Assembly: GCF_000716435.1 (NCBI RefSeq)
Contig: NZ_JNWO01000007.1
Coordinates: forward strand, 992,001-1,056,000
Direction of reading: 5' to 3'
Source of the DNA: Streptomyces xylophagus
GTDB taxonomy: Bacteria > Actinomycetota > Actinomycetes > Streptomycetales > Streptomycetaceae
DNA: 64,000 nt
A model generated the notes under the pieces. That model saw only the letters and a program-made list of their open reading frames with translations, was not told where the DNA came from and did not search any database. Shown here in pieces: positions 25,983 to 34,453 of this stretch (position 1 is its first letter; each line of letters begins with the position of its first letter). Position numbers and translations under genes: made by a program.

Positions 25983-27215
25983 ATGACCGCCAGGGCACTT
26001 GAGGGCATCCGCGTCCTCGACATGACGCACGTCCAGTCCGGCCCCTCCGCCACCCAACTCCTTGCCTGGCTCGGCGCCGACGTCGTCAAGCTGGAGGCAC
26101 CGACCGGCGACATCACGCGCAAGCAGTTGCGCGACCTCCCGGACGTCGACTCCCTCTACTTCACGATGCTCAACTGCAACAAGCGGAGCATCACCCTCAA
26201 CACCAAGACCGAGCGCGGCAAGGAGATCCTCACCGAGCTCATCCGGCGCTCCGACGTCATGGTCGAGAACTTCGGGCCGGGCGCGGTCGACCGTATGGGG
26301 TTCACCTGGGATCGCATACAGGAGATCAATCCCCGCATTGTGTATGCGTCCATCAAGGGCTTCGGGGACGGCCCGTACACCAACTTCAAGGCGTACGAGG
26401 TCGTCGCGCAGGCCATGGGCGGGTCGATGTCGACCACGGGCTTCGAGGGCGGGCCGCCGCTGGCGACGGGTGCTCAGATCGGTGACTCCGGCACAGGAGT
26501 GCATACAGTAGCCGGGATACTGGCGGCACTGTTCCAGCGTGAGAGCACCGGCCGTGGGCAGCGGGTCAACGTGGCCATGCAGCACGCCGTGCTGAACCTG
26601 TGCCGGGTGAAGCTGCGCGACCAGCAGCGGCTGGCGCACGGTCCGCTCGCCGAGTACCCGAACGAGGACTTCGGCGACGAGGTGCCCCGCTCGGGCAACG
26701 CGTCCGGCGGCGGCCAGCCCGGCTGGGCGGTCAAATGCGCGCCGGGCGGCCCGAACGACTACGTGTACGTCATCGTGCAGCCGGTCGGCTGGCGGCCGCT
26801 CACCGAGCTGATCGGCCGGCCCGAGTTGGCCGAGGACCCCGAGTGGGCGACGCCGGAGGCCCGGTTGCCGCAGCTCGCCAAGATGTTCCAGCTGATCGAG
26901 GAGTGGTCGTCCACGCTGCCCAAGTGGGAGGTGCTGGAGAAGCTCAACGCCCACAACATCCCGTGCGGGCCGATCCTTTCGACCAGGGAGATCATCGAGG
27001 ACGAGTCGCTGGTCGCCAACGAGATGGTCGTGACGGTCCCGCACCCCGAGCGCGGCGAGTTCGTCACCGTCGGCAGCCCGCTGAAGCTCTCCGACTCCCC
27101 CGTGGACGTGACCAGTTCACCGCTGCTCGGCGAGCACAACGAAGACGTCTACATCGGCGAACTCGGTCTCGGCGACGAAGAGTTGCGCCTCCTCAAGTCG
27201 AACGGGGTGATCTGA
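25983..27215 (+). CDS. frc: Formyl-CoA:oxalate CoA-transferase (class III), 410 aa
   Basis: It opens [33 protein letters not shown], the class III CoA-transferase signature. The catalytic Asp is D168 in [11 protein letters not shown], matching Asp169 of the Oxalobacter enzyme, and the glycine loop that shields the active site is present as ASGGGQPG. Length (410) is near the family standard of about 428. It moves CoA from formyl-CoA to oxalate, closing the cycle with the decarboxylase. The ATG is 11 bp after the oxc stop, with GAGGTGA overlapping that stop. Confidence 0.92.
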   Translation: MTARALEGIRVLDMTHVQSGPSATQLLAWLGADVVKLEAPTGDITRKQLRDLPDVDSLYFTMLNCNKRSITLNTKTERGKEILTELIRRSDVMVENFGPGAVDRMGFTWDRIQEINPRIVYASIKGFGDGPYTNFKAYEVVAQAMGGSMSTTGFEGGPPLATGAQIGDSGTGVHTVAGILAALFQRESTGRGQRVNVAMQHAVLNLCRVKLRDQQRLAHGPLAEYPNEDFGDEVPRSGNASGGGQPGWAVKCAPGGPNDYVYVIVQPVGWRPLTELIGRPELAEDPEWATPEARLPQLAKMFQLIEEWSSTLPKWEVLEKLNAHNIPCGPILSTREIIEDESLVANEMVVTVPHPERGEFVTVGSPLKLSDSPVDVTSSPLLGEHNEDVYIGELGLGDEELRLLKSNGVI

Positions 27216-27219
27216 CGTG

Positions 27220-29364
27220 ATGGCAGAGGACCGGGTCCTGAGGGTGCGCGCGCTCCTCGACTCCGTGCGGGCCGAGGGACGCTTCGCGCTGACCGCGCCC
27301 GAGGGCAAGGTGATCGCCGACGCGTACGGGATCGCCGTACCGGGTGAGGAGTTGGCTACGGACGTCGACGAGGCCGTGGCGTACGCGGCGCGGTTCGGCG
27401 GGCCGGTGGTGATGAAGATCGTCTCGCCCGACATCCTGCACAAGACCGACGCGGGTGGAGTGATCGTCGGGGTCGAGGGCGCGGCCGACGTACGGGCCGC
27501 GTTCCACAAGATCGTCGACAACGCGCGGGCGTACGACGCCGACGCCCGCATAGAGGGCGTCCAAGTACAGGAGTTGCTGCCACAGGGGCAGGAGGTCATC
27601 GTCGGCGCGGTGACCGACCCGACGTTCGGGAAGGTGGTCGCGTTCGGGCTCGGCGGGGTGCTGGTCGAGGTGCTGAAGGACGTGACGTTCCGGCTCGCAC
27701 CCGTGAGCCCCGACGAGGCGCTGTCGATGCTGGACTCGATCCGGGCGGCGGAGATCCTGCGCGGGGTGCGCGGCGCACCGGCCGTCGACCGGTGGGCGAT
27801 CGCGGAGCAGATCCGTCGGGTGTCCCAACTGGTCGCGGATTTCCCGGAGATCGCCGAGGTGGACCTGAACCCGGTGATCGCGACTGCGGAAGGCGCGGTC
27901 GCGGCGGACATCCGGGTGATCCTGGCGGAGTCGCAGCCGGTACCCCGTCGACGGTATACACGCGACGAAATCCTGACGACCATGCGCCGGTTGATGGAGC
28001 CGACCTCGGTCGCCGTGATCGGTGCCTCCAACGAGCAGGGCAAGATCGGCAATTCAGTGATGCGCAACCTCGTCGACGGCGGCTTCGCCGGCGAGATCCA
28101 CCCGGTGAACCCCAAGGCCGATGACATCCTCGGCCGCAAGGCGTACAAGAGTGTCACGGACGTTCCCGGTGAGGTGGATGTGGCCGTCTTCGCCATTCCC
28201 GCCAAGTTCGTGGCAGCGGCACTGGAGGAGGTGGGACGCAAGAACATCCCCAACGCCGTCCTCATCCCCTCCGGGTTCGCCGAGACCGGTGAGGTCCAGC
28301 TCCAGGAAGAGATAGTCGAGATCGCAGAGCGTTACGGCGTCCGGCTGCTCGGGCCGAACATCTACGGCTACTACTCGACCTGGCAGGACCTGTGCGCCAC
28401 GTTCTGCACGCCGTACGACGTGAAGGGCGGGGTGGCGCTGACCTCGCAGTCCGGTGGGATCGGCATGGCCATCCTGGGTTTCGCGCGGACGACGAAGACG
28501 GGCGTGTCGGCGATCGTCGGGCTCGGCAACAAGTCGGACCTGGACGAGGACGACCTGCTGACCTGGTTCAGCGAGGACCCGCACACCGAGTGCATCGCGA
28601 TGCACCTGGAGGATCTCAAGGACGGGCGCGCGTTCGTCGAGGCGGCCCGAAAGACCGTACCGCGCAAGCCGGTTGTGGTCCTGAAGGCAGGTCGTACGGC
28701 GGCCGGCGCGAAGGCCGCCGGCTCGCACACGGGCGCACTCGCCGGCGACGACGCCGTGTACGGGGACATCCTGAAGCAGGCCGGTGTCATCCGCGCCCCC
28801 GGGCTCAACGACATGCTGGAGTACGCGCGTGGCCTGCCCGTGCTGCCAACTCCCAAGGGTGACAACGTAGTTATCATCACGGGCGCCGGCGGCAGTGGTG
28901 TGCTGCTGTCCGACGCGGTGACCGACAACGGCCTTTCCCTGATGGAGATTCCGCCCGATCTCGACGCGTCCTTCCGGGAGTTCATCCCGCCCTTCGGGGC
29001 CGCCGGCAACCCGGTCGACATCACCGGGGGCGAGCCGCCGTCGACGTACGAGGCGACGATCCGGCTGGGACTCGAGGACCCGCGCATCCACGCACTGGTC
29101 CTCGGCTACTGGCACACCATCGTCACTCCCCCGATGGTCTTCGCCGAGCTCACCGCGCGCGTGGTGGCCGAGTTCAAGGAGCGTGGCATCGAGAAGCCGG
29201 TGGTGGCCTCGCTCGCCGGTGACGTGGAGGTCGAGGAGGCCTGCCAGTACCTGTACGAGCGCGGGGTGGTGGCGTACCCGTACACGACGGAGAAGCCGGT
29301 GGCCGTGCTCGGCGCGAAGTACCAATGGGCGCGTGCGGCAGGCCTGTTGGGCGGTGGTTCATGA
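27220..29364 (+). CDS. ADP-forming acyl-CoA synthetase (fused AcdA/AcdB type), 714 aa
   Basis: The order is ATP-grasp first (about 1-240, ISPDILHKTDAGGV-like motif as VSPDILHKTDAGG, then VDLNPV), then a CoA-binding Rossmann domain (about 255-385, SVAVIGASNEQGKIGNS) and the ligase domains. The phospho-His is about H503 in GSHTGALAG. This inverted domain order is common among bacterial fused enzymes. It would make an acyl-CoA from a free acid with ATP, giving ADP and phosphate. In this operon oxalate or formate are plausible acids (inference). ATG 27220 is preferred to GTG 27217. It begins 4 bp after the frc stop. Confidence 0.88.
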   Translation: MAEDRVLRVRALLDSVRAEGRFALTAPEGKVIADAYGIAVPGEELATDVDEAVAYAARFGGPVVMKIVSPDILHKTDAGGVIVGVEGAADVRAAFHKIVDNARAYDADARIEGVQVQELLPQGQEVIVGAVTDPTFGKVVAFGLGGVLVEVLKDVTFRLAPVSPDEALSMLDSIRAAEILRGVRGAPAVDRWAIAEQIRRVSQLVADFPEIAEVDLNPVIATAEGAVAADIRVILAESQPVPRRRYTRDEILTTMRRLMEPTSVAVIGASNEQGKIGNSVMRNLVDGGFAGEIHPVNPKADDILGRKAYKSVTDVPGEVDVAVFAIPAKFVAAALEEVGRKNIPNAVLIPSGFAETGEVQLQEEIVEIAERYGVRLLGPNIYGYYSTWQDLCATFCTPYDVKGGVALTSQSGGIGMAILGFARTTKTGVSAIVGLGNKSDLDEDDLLTWFSEDPHTECIAMHLEDLKDGRAFVEAARKTVPRKPVVVLKAGRTAAGAKAAGSHTGALAGDDAVYGDILKQAGVIRAPGLNDMLEYARGLPVLPTPKGDNVVIITGAGGSGVLLSDAVTDNGLSLMEIPPDLDASFREFIPPFGAAGNPVDITGGEPPSTYEATIRLGLEDPRIHALVLGYWHTIVTPPMVFAELTARVVAEFKERGIEKPVVASLAGDVEVEEACQYLYERGVVAYPYTTEKPVAVLGAKYQWARAAGLLGGGS

Positions 29365-29377
29365 CGTAGGTGATCAC

Positions 29378-29409
29378 GGGGTCGGCCGACAGTGCGGTCG
29401 GCCGGCCCC
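29378..29409 (+). terminator. Stem-loop between acyl-CoA synthetase and transporter genes
   Basis: GGGGTCGGCCGAC pairs with GTCGGCCGGCCCC (one internal mismatch) around a 6-nt loop, beginning 13 bases after the stop. It probably attenuates rather than ends the operon, since the next gene continues on the same strand within 75 bp. Confidence 0.6.
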
Positions 29410-29483
29410 GGGGACCCGTGCGCACACGAAAGGCATTGGACAGGGGGCGCTGGCCAGACTTTCGACGCAAGGGGCACTGAGCG

Positions 29484-30872
29484 ATGGCAACAACGGACTA
29501 CCCGACGTCCGTCTCCTACAGGGAGGTGACGGACCGTCACGGCCGCGTGTACCGCATCGGTGAATCCGATGTCGACATCATGGGCCGGGCACGCAAGTGG
29601 ATGGTCGTCCTGCCCTGGGTGAGCATGATGGGCATCAGCTCCGCCGAGTACGCGTTCACGTCGGCGGAGGACACGCTCCACGACGCGCATCTGTGGAGCA
29701 GCGGGCACATCTTCTGGCTGATGGGCGTCTGGGTGTTCTTCCAGGCGGCCGTGGCCTTCCCGGCCGGGCAGTTGCGCGAGAGCGGCAAACTCCCGGCGCG
29801 CACGGCCATGTTGATCGGCGCGCTCGGCACCCTGCTGGGCTATCTGGCGCTGGCCTTCGCACCGAACGTGCTCGTCGCGTACTTCGGCTTCGGTATGTGC
29901 AGCGGTATCGGCGCCGGTCTTGTGTATGCGACCTGCGTGAACATGGTCGGCAAGTGGTATCCGGAGCGCAAGGGCGGCAAGACGGGCTTCGTCAACGGCG
30001 GATTCGCCTACGGGTCCGTGCCGTTCGTGTTCCTGTTCACCTCGGTGCTGGATCTCGGCAACTACAAAGTGCTGTTCAGCCTGGTCGGCGTAGGACTGTG
30101 TCTGGTGGTGGCCTCTGCGGGCTGGTTCTTCCGCGATCCGCCGAAGAACTGGTGGCCCGCGCACGTCGATCCGCTCAAGGCGACCCAAGACCCCAAGGTC
30201 CGGCGGGCGTTGGAGAAGAACCCGCCGGCGATCAAGCAGTACACCCCGAGGGAGGCCGCCCGCACACCCGTGCTCTGGATGATGTGGTTCTGTCTGCTGT
30301 GCACGGCCGGCATCAACATCTTCGGCATCGCCTTCCAGGTGCCGTTCGGCAAGGACATGGGCTTCGCGGGCGGCATCGTGGCCACGGCGATGTCCCTGAA
30401 GGCGATCGTCAACGGCACCGGGCGCGGTGTCATCGGCTGGATCTCCGACCGCTACGGCCGCCGTCACACGCTGATCATCGTGTGTCTCGTGCTGGGCACC
30501 GCGCAGTTCGGTGTGCTGGTCTCGGGCCAGATGGGCAGCATGCCGTTCTTCCTGTTCTGCTCCATGGTCTCGGGTTTCGGCGGCGGGGCGATCTTCCCGC
30601 TGTTCGCGGCCATGACGGCGGACTACTTCGGCGAGAACAACAACGCCAGCAACTACGGGATGGTCTACAGCTCGAAGCTGATCTCGGGGCTCGTCGGCTC
30701 CGGTCTGGGCGCGGTCGTCGTCGGTGAGTGGGACTACCACGGCGCGTTCGTCCTGGCCGGTTCCGTGGGCCTGGCCTCCGCGGTGCTGGCGCTCTTCCTC
30801 AAGGCACCGGGCAGGCCCAACGCCCGGCGCATCGTGCCCAATCCGCACCCGCTCGGCGAGGAGATGGCGTGA
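29484..30872 (+). CDS. OFA-family MFS transporter (oxalate/formate antiporter-like) 1, 462 aa
   Basis: Twelve likely membrane helices with OFA features: GVWVFFQAAVAFPAGQLRE in the second helix area, GFGMCSGIGAGLVYATCVNMVGKWYPERKGGKTGFVNGGFAYG and ISDRYGRR in the central loops. A hydrophilic N-terminus of about 40 residues (YREVTDRHGRVYRIG) precedes the first helix and closely matches that of the next gene. The ribosome site is AAGGGG. Genetic context (oxc-frc) makes oxalate uptake coupled to formate export the likely role. Its neighbour at 30874 is a tandem duplicate. Confidence 0.88.
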   Translation: MATTDYPTSVSYREVTDRHGRVYRIGESDVDIMGRARKWMVVLPWVSMMGISSAEYAFTSAEDTLHDAHLWSSGHIFWLMGVWVFFQAAVAFPAGQLRESGKLPARTAMLIGALGTLLGYLALAFAPNVLVAYFGFGMCSGIGAGLVYATCVNMVGKWYPERKGGKTGFVNGGFAYGSVPFVFLFTSVLDLGNYKVLFSLVGVGLCLVVASAGWFFRDPPKNWWPAHVDPLKATQDPKVRRALEKNPPAIKQYTPREAARTPVLWMMWFCLLCTAGINIFGIAFQVPFGKDMGFAGGIVATAMSLKAIVNGTGRGVIGWISDRYGRRHTLIIVCLVLGTAQFGVLVSGQMGSMPFFLFCSMVSGFGGGAIFPLFAAMTADYFGENNNASNYGMVYSSKLISGLVGSGLGAVVVGEWDYHGAFVLAGSVGLASAVLALFLKAPGRPNARRIVPNPHPLGEEMA

Positions 30873-30873
30873 C

Positions 30874-32271
30874 ATGACCGCAGATCCCATCACCACGAAC
30901 GAATCCGGCGCCGCGAACCGTCCCTACCGTGAAGTGACCGACGCCAACGGCCGCATATACCGCGTCGGGGAGACCGACCGCGACATCCTCGGCCACTCGC
31001 GCAAACTCATGATCTACCTGCCGTGGATCGCCATGATGGCGATCAGTGTCTTCGAGTACGCGTACGGCTCGGCGGAGGACACGCTGTCCAGCGCGCACGG
31101 CTGGACGCAGAGCAACACCTTCTGGATTCTGAGCGTTTGGGTCTTCTTCCAGGCCGGCATCGCCTTCCCGGCGGGCTGGATGCGGGAGAAGGGCATCCTG
31201 ACGGCCCGCAAGGCGATGTACGTCGGTTCGGTGCTGTGCGTGCTCGGTTTCCTCGCCCTGTCCCACCTGGACAACGTGTGGCTGGCGATCATCGGCTTCG
31301 GCGTGATCGGTGGCATCGGTGCCGGGCTGGTCTACGCGACCTGCATCAACATGGTCGGCAAGTGGTTCCCCGAACGGCGGGGCGCCCGCACCGGGTTCGT
31401 CAACGGCGGCTTCGCCTACGGCTCGCTGCCGTTCATCTTTATCTTCAACTACGCCTTCGACACCGGGAATTACCACCGGGTCCTGGATCTGATCGGCTGT
31501 TACATCCTGATCGTGGTGTTCGGGTGCGCGTTCTTCTTCAAGGACCCGCCGAAGAACTGGTGGCCCGCCGACATCGACCCGCTGACCTACGGCGGCAGCG
31601 GCAAGAGCGCGACGAGCCTCGCCAAGAACCCGCCCGCCGTACGGCAGTTCACGCCCAAGGAGGCCATCCGCACCGGCATGCTGCCCCTGATGTGGCTGTC
31701 CATCGTGCTGACCGCAGGGGTGTCGATCTTCGGGATCTCCTTCCAGGTCGACTTCGCCAAGGACGTGGGCTTCGGCCCGCTGGTGGCGGCCTCGTCGATG
31801 GGCATCATGGCCGTCATCAACGGCATCGGCCGCGCGGTCGTCGGCTGGCTGTCCGACCTGTGGGGCCGCAAACTCACCCTGGTCTTCGTCATCCTCGTCC
31901 TGGGCCTCGCCCAGTTCGGCGTGATCTGGGCCGGGCATCTGCGCAGCGAGTGGCTGTTCCTGTTCTTCGCCTTCCTCTCCGGCTTCGGCGGCGGCGCCTT
32001 CTACCCGATGTTCGCCGCCCTGACCCCGGACTACTTCGGCGAGAACTTCAACGCCACCAACTACGGCCTGGTGTACAGCGGCAAGCTCATCAGCGGCCTG
32101 TTCGGCGGCGGCCTCGGCTCCATGGTGGTTGCGGCCTGGGGCTACAACGGCGCGTACGCACTGGCCGGCGGTGTCTCGATGGTGGCGGCGGCGATCGCGC
32201 TGCTGCTGCGCCAACCCGGGCGCGAGGACAGGGAGTTGACCCAGGTTCCCCAACCACAGCCCGCGACCTGA
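30874..32271 (+). CDS. OFA-family MFS transporter 2 (tandem paralogue), 465 aa
   Basis: It starts 1 base after the stop of the first transporter, with GGCGAGGAGATGG acting as ribosome site. It shares the whole architecture with it: N-terminal YREVTDANGRIYRVGETDRDI, then SAEDTLSSAHGW, GIGAGLVYATCINMVGKWFPERRG, DPPKNWWPADIDPL and YFGENFNATNYGLVYSGKLISG. Clearly a tandem duplication that has diverged at many positions, mainly in helices of the second half. Separate substrates or affinities for oxalate and formate are possible. A strong terminator follows. Confidence 0.88.
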   Translation: MTADPITTNESGAANRPYREVTDANGRIYRVGETDRDILGHSRKLMIYLPWIAMMAISVFEYAYGSAEDTLSSAHGWTQSNTFWILSVWVFFQAGIAFPAGWMREKGILTARKAMYVGSVLCVLGFLALSHLDNVWLAIIGFGVIGGIGAGLVYATCINMVGKWFPERRGARTGFVNGGFAYGSLPFIFIFNYAFDTGNYHRVLDLIGCYILIVVFGCAFFFKDPPKNWWPADIDPLTYGGSGKSATSLAKNPPAVRQFTPKEAIRTGMLPLMWLSIVLTAGVSIFGISFQVDFAKDVGFGPLVAASSMGIMAVINGIGRAVVGWLSDLWGRKLTLVFVILVLGLAQFGVIWAGHLRSEWLFLFFAFLSGFGGGAFYPMFAALTPDYFGENFNATNYGLVYSGKLISGLFGGGLGSMVVAAWGYNGAYALAGGVSMVAAAIALLLRQPGREDRELTQVPQPQPAT

Positions 32272-32313
32272 CAGTTCGTACGACACCGTCGTAGACCTGA
32301 CCTGGAACTGCCT

Positions 32314-32343
32314 GATGGCCCTCCCCGGGACGGGAGGGCCATC
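32314..32343. terminator. Strong bidirectional terminator
   Basis: A perfect 12-bp stem (GATGGCCCTCCC / GGGAGGGCCATC) with a 6-nt loop lies between the convergent transporter 2 and GntR genes. It would end transcription from both sides. Confidence 0.85.
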
Positions 32344-32382
32344 GCCTTCGAGTCTGTCGGTACGTCAGGGGCTCTGTGGGGC

Positions 32383-33060
32383 TCAGGACTTGGCGCGCTC
32401 GTGGTACGACCGCCGGGTGTGCTCGGTGTGTTCACGCATCAGCAGGCTGGCGCGCAGCTCGTCTCGGGCCGCGATCGCGTCGATCAGGTGGCGGTGCTCG
32501 ATCCAGGACGTCAGGCCGCGCTGACGGGCCACCGGCGTGTAGTACCAGCGGACCCGGCGGTCGACCTGCGCGGCGAGTTCGGCGAGGACGGCGTTGCCGG
32601 CCAGCTCCATGACCTTCGCGTGGAAGCGGGCGTTCATGGCGACGGCGGCGTCCACCTCGTCGGCGTCGACGGCGCGCTCGCCCTCCGCGCACAGCTCTTC
32701 CAGGACGGCGATGCCCGCCTTGCCCGCGTTGGCGGCGGCGAGCCGGGCGGCCTCGGCCTCCAACAGCGTGCGTACGGTGAGGAGTTGGTCGGCCTCCTCC
32801 TCTGTCGGCTCGTGCACGAACGCGCCCTGGGCGGGCCGCAGATCGACCCAGCCCTCGGTGTTGAGCCGCTGCAACGCCTCCCGCACCGGCTGCCGGGACA
32901 CCCCGAGGTGCCCGGCGAGTTCGCTCTCGACGAGATGCTGGCCGGGCTGCAGGGCGCGGGTGGTGATGAGTTCCAGCAGCGCCTCGTAGACGCGGTCGCG
33001 CAGCGGGCCAGGGCGTTCGAGCTTGGGCACCGCCCCCTGCGGCAGTCCTTGCGACAACAT
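32383..33060 (-). CDS. GntR family regulator, FadR/FCD subgroup, 225 aa
   Basis: N-terminal winged helix: LRDRVYEALLELITTRALQPGQHLVESELAGHLGVSRQPVREALQRLNTEGWV, with SRQPVREAL as recognition helix. The C-terminal FCD ligand domain carries LRTLLE-like VRTLLEAEAARLA, the metal-binding Asn/His in MNARFHAKVMELAGN and EHRHLIDAIAARD. The ATG at 33060 has AGGAGGGGG before it, better than the upstream ATG at 33090. FCD regulators commonly bind small organic acids. It probably controls the oxalate genes; TGTAGAC-type sites occur before it and before the genes at 35777 and 36054. Confidence 0.9.
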   Translation of the reverse strand: MLSQGLPQGAVPKLERPGPLRDRVYEALLELITTRALQPGQHLVESELAGHLGVSRQPVREALQRLNTEGWVDLRPAQGAFVHEPTEEEADQLLTVRTLLEAEAARLAAANAGKAGIAVLEELCAEGERAVDADEVDAAVAMNARFHAKVMELAGNAVLAELAAQVDRRVRWYYTPVARQRGLTSWIEHRHLIDAIAARDELRASLLMREHTEHTRRSYHERAKS

Positions 33061-33091
33061 CGCGGTCCCCCTCCTGGGCGGCTTCGGCATT

Positions 33092-33145
33092 TTGTAGACA
33101 GTAGCCGTACAACCAAGTATCGATTGTCTATCGTCTACAGTCTAC
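33092..33145. promoter_or_regulatory. Candidate GntR operator cluster upstream of the GntR gene
   Basis: TTGTAGACAGT (33092-33102) and, on the other strand, CTGTAGACGATAGACAAT within 33123-33140 share the TGTAGAC core. The same core occurs at 35945-35959. FadR-type GntR proteins often bind TGT-N2-ACA-like palindromes, so autoregulation is likely. Sites were found by eye only. Confidence 0.55.
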
Positions 33146-33229
33146 GGCGCACAGGAGCCAGGGGGTGCGGGAGTCGGCCTCGTCACACCCGAAGGCGCGT
33201 CCGAAGACGCATCCGAGCGTGTGCGCAGG

Positions 33230-34168
33230 TCACGGGCACCGGACGACCTGGCCGGCGTAGGAGAGGTTCCCGCCGAAGCCGAACAGGAGGACGGGGTCGC
33301 CGGTGCGGACGGCGCCCTGTTCGACGAGTTTCGAGAACGCGAGGGGGATGCTGGCGGCCGAGGTGTTGCCCGATTGGATGACATCGCGGGCGACGACCGC
33401 GTTGACGGCGCCGATCTTCTCGGCGAGGGGCTCGATGATGCGCAGGTTCGCCTGGTGGAGGACGACGCCGGCGAGGTCGGCGGGGGTCAGGCCCGCCTTC
33501 TCGCAGGCCTTGCGGGCGATGGGCGGGAGCTGGGTGGTGGCCCAGCGGTAGACGCTCTGGCCCTCCTGGGCGAACCGCGGGGGCGTGCCCTCGATCCGTA
33601 CCGCGTGCCCCATCTCGGGCACGGAACCCCACAGCACCGGTCCGATGCCGGGTTCGTCGGCGGCCTCGACGACTGCGGCCCCCGCTCCGTCGCCGACGAG
33701 AACGCATGTCGTGCGGTCGGTCCAGTCGGTGACCTCGGACATCTTGTCGGCGCCGATGACCAGGGCCCGGGTGGCCGCGCCCGCGCGGACGGCGTGGTCG
33801 GCGGTGGCCAGGGCGTGGGTGAAGCCGGCGCACACGACGTTGACGTCCATGGCGGCGGGCGACGGGATACCGAGGCGGGCGGCGACGCGCGCGGCCATGT
33901 TCGGGGAACGGTCGATGGCCGTGGAGGTGGCGACGAGGACCAGGTCGATGTCCCCGGGCGTCAGGCCTGCGGCGGCGAGGGCCTTGGCGGCGGCGTGCGC
34001 GGCCAGCTCGTCGACCGGCTCGTCGGGCCCGGCGATGTGGCGGGTCTTGATGCCCACCCGGGAGGTGATCCACTCGTGACTGGTGTCGACCATGCCCGCC
34101 AGGTCCTCGTTGGTGAGTACCTTGGCGGGCTGGTAGTGGCCGACGGCGGCGATCCGCGTGCCGTTCAT
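33230..34168 (-). CDS. Beta-ketoacyl-ACP synthase III (KASIII/FabH)-like enzyme, 312 aa
   Basis: The thiolase-fold Cys-His-Asn triad is intact: C113 (VNVVCAGF), H238 (VVLHQANLRI) and N268 (QSGNTSAAS). HEWITSRVGIKTRHIA near the N-terminus is a FabH hallmark. The ATG at 34168 follows GAGGGGG. No acyl carrier protein or other fatty-acid gene is nearby, so it is not the housekeeping fabH of a fab cluster. It lies between the GntR regulator and the third OFA transporter, in the same direction, so it may be co-regulated with oxalate genes. Its acyl-CoA substrate is unknown. Confidence 0.88.
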   Translation of the reverse strand: MNGTRIAAVGHYQPAKVLTNEDLAGMVDTSHEWITSRVGIKTRHIAGPDEPVDELAAHAAAKALAAAGLTPGDIDLVLVATSTAIDRSPNMAARVAARLGIPSPAAMDVNVVCAGFTHALATADHAVRAGAATRALVIGADKMSEVTDWTDRTTCVLVGDGAGAAVVEAADEPGIGPVLWGSVPEMGHAVRIEGTPPRFAQEGQSVYRWATTQLPPIARKACEKAGLTPADLAGVVLHQANLRIIEPLAEKIGAVNAVVARDVIQSGNTSAASIPLAFSKLVEQGAVRTGDPVLLFGFGGNLSYAGQVVRCP

Positions 34169-34318
34169 TGGGTGGTCCCCCTCGTTGCCTTGGGTAGCGG
34201 GATCCACCAGTCTTGCCAGTGACTCGCGGGTACGACGGCAGGTGATGCCACAGGAAACTGCCGTCCGGCTTGTCGGCTTCTGTCATCCGTTCCGGGGTCG
34301 ACGGTGTTAGCCGAACAT

Positions 34319-34453
34319 TCAGCCGGTGAACAGCTGCTTCGCCTTGAGGATCAGTTCGTATACGCCATACACGAGTGGTGCGCCCACCCAGAGCCAGGCG
34401 AAGGCGATCAGCGGTCGCCGGTCAGGCGGACTCTGACTGGTGTCGTTCGACAT
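34319..34453 (-). CDS. MFS transporter small subunit, 44 aa single-helix protein
   Basis: A 44-codon frame starts at ATG 34453, inside the 3' end of the OFA transporter gene, overlapping it by 32 bp. The ribosome site is GGGAGG, 6 bases upstream. The protein has a polar N-terminus (SNDTSQSPPDRRP), one membrane helix (LIAFAWLWVGAPLVYGVYEL) and a basic amphipathic end (ILKAKQLFTG). This matches the small proteins found next to OFA transporters and annotated as an MFS small subunit. Overlap and order indicate translation coupled to the transporter at 34422-35777. Its role, perhaps stabilising the transporter, is not established. Confidence 0.8.
   Translation of the reverse strand: MSNDTSQSPPDRRPLIAFAWLWVGAPLVYGVYELILKAKQLFTG

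Noticed and set aside
22023..32282. Shared 13-mer GACAGTTCGTACG (22023-22035 minus strand, 32270-32282 plus strand)
   Set aside because: Dozens of 13-base matches are expected by chance in 64 kb, and the second copy spans a stop codon, not a promoter.
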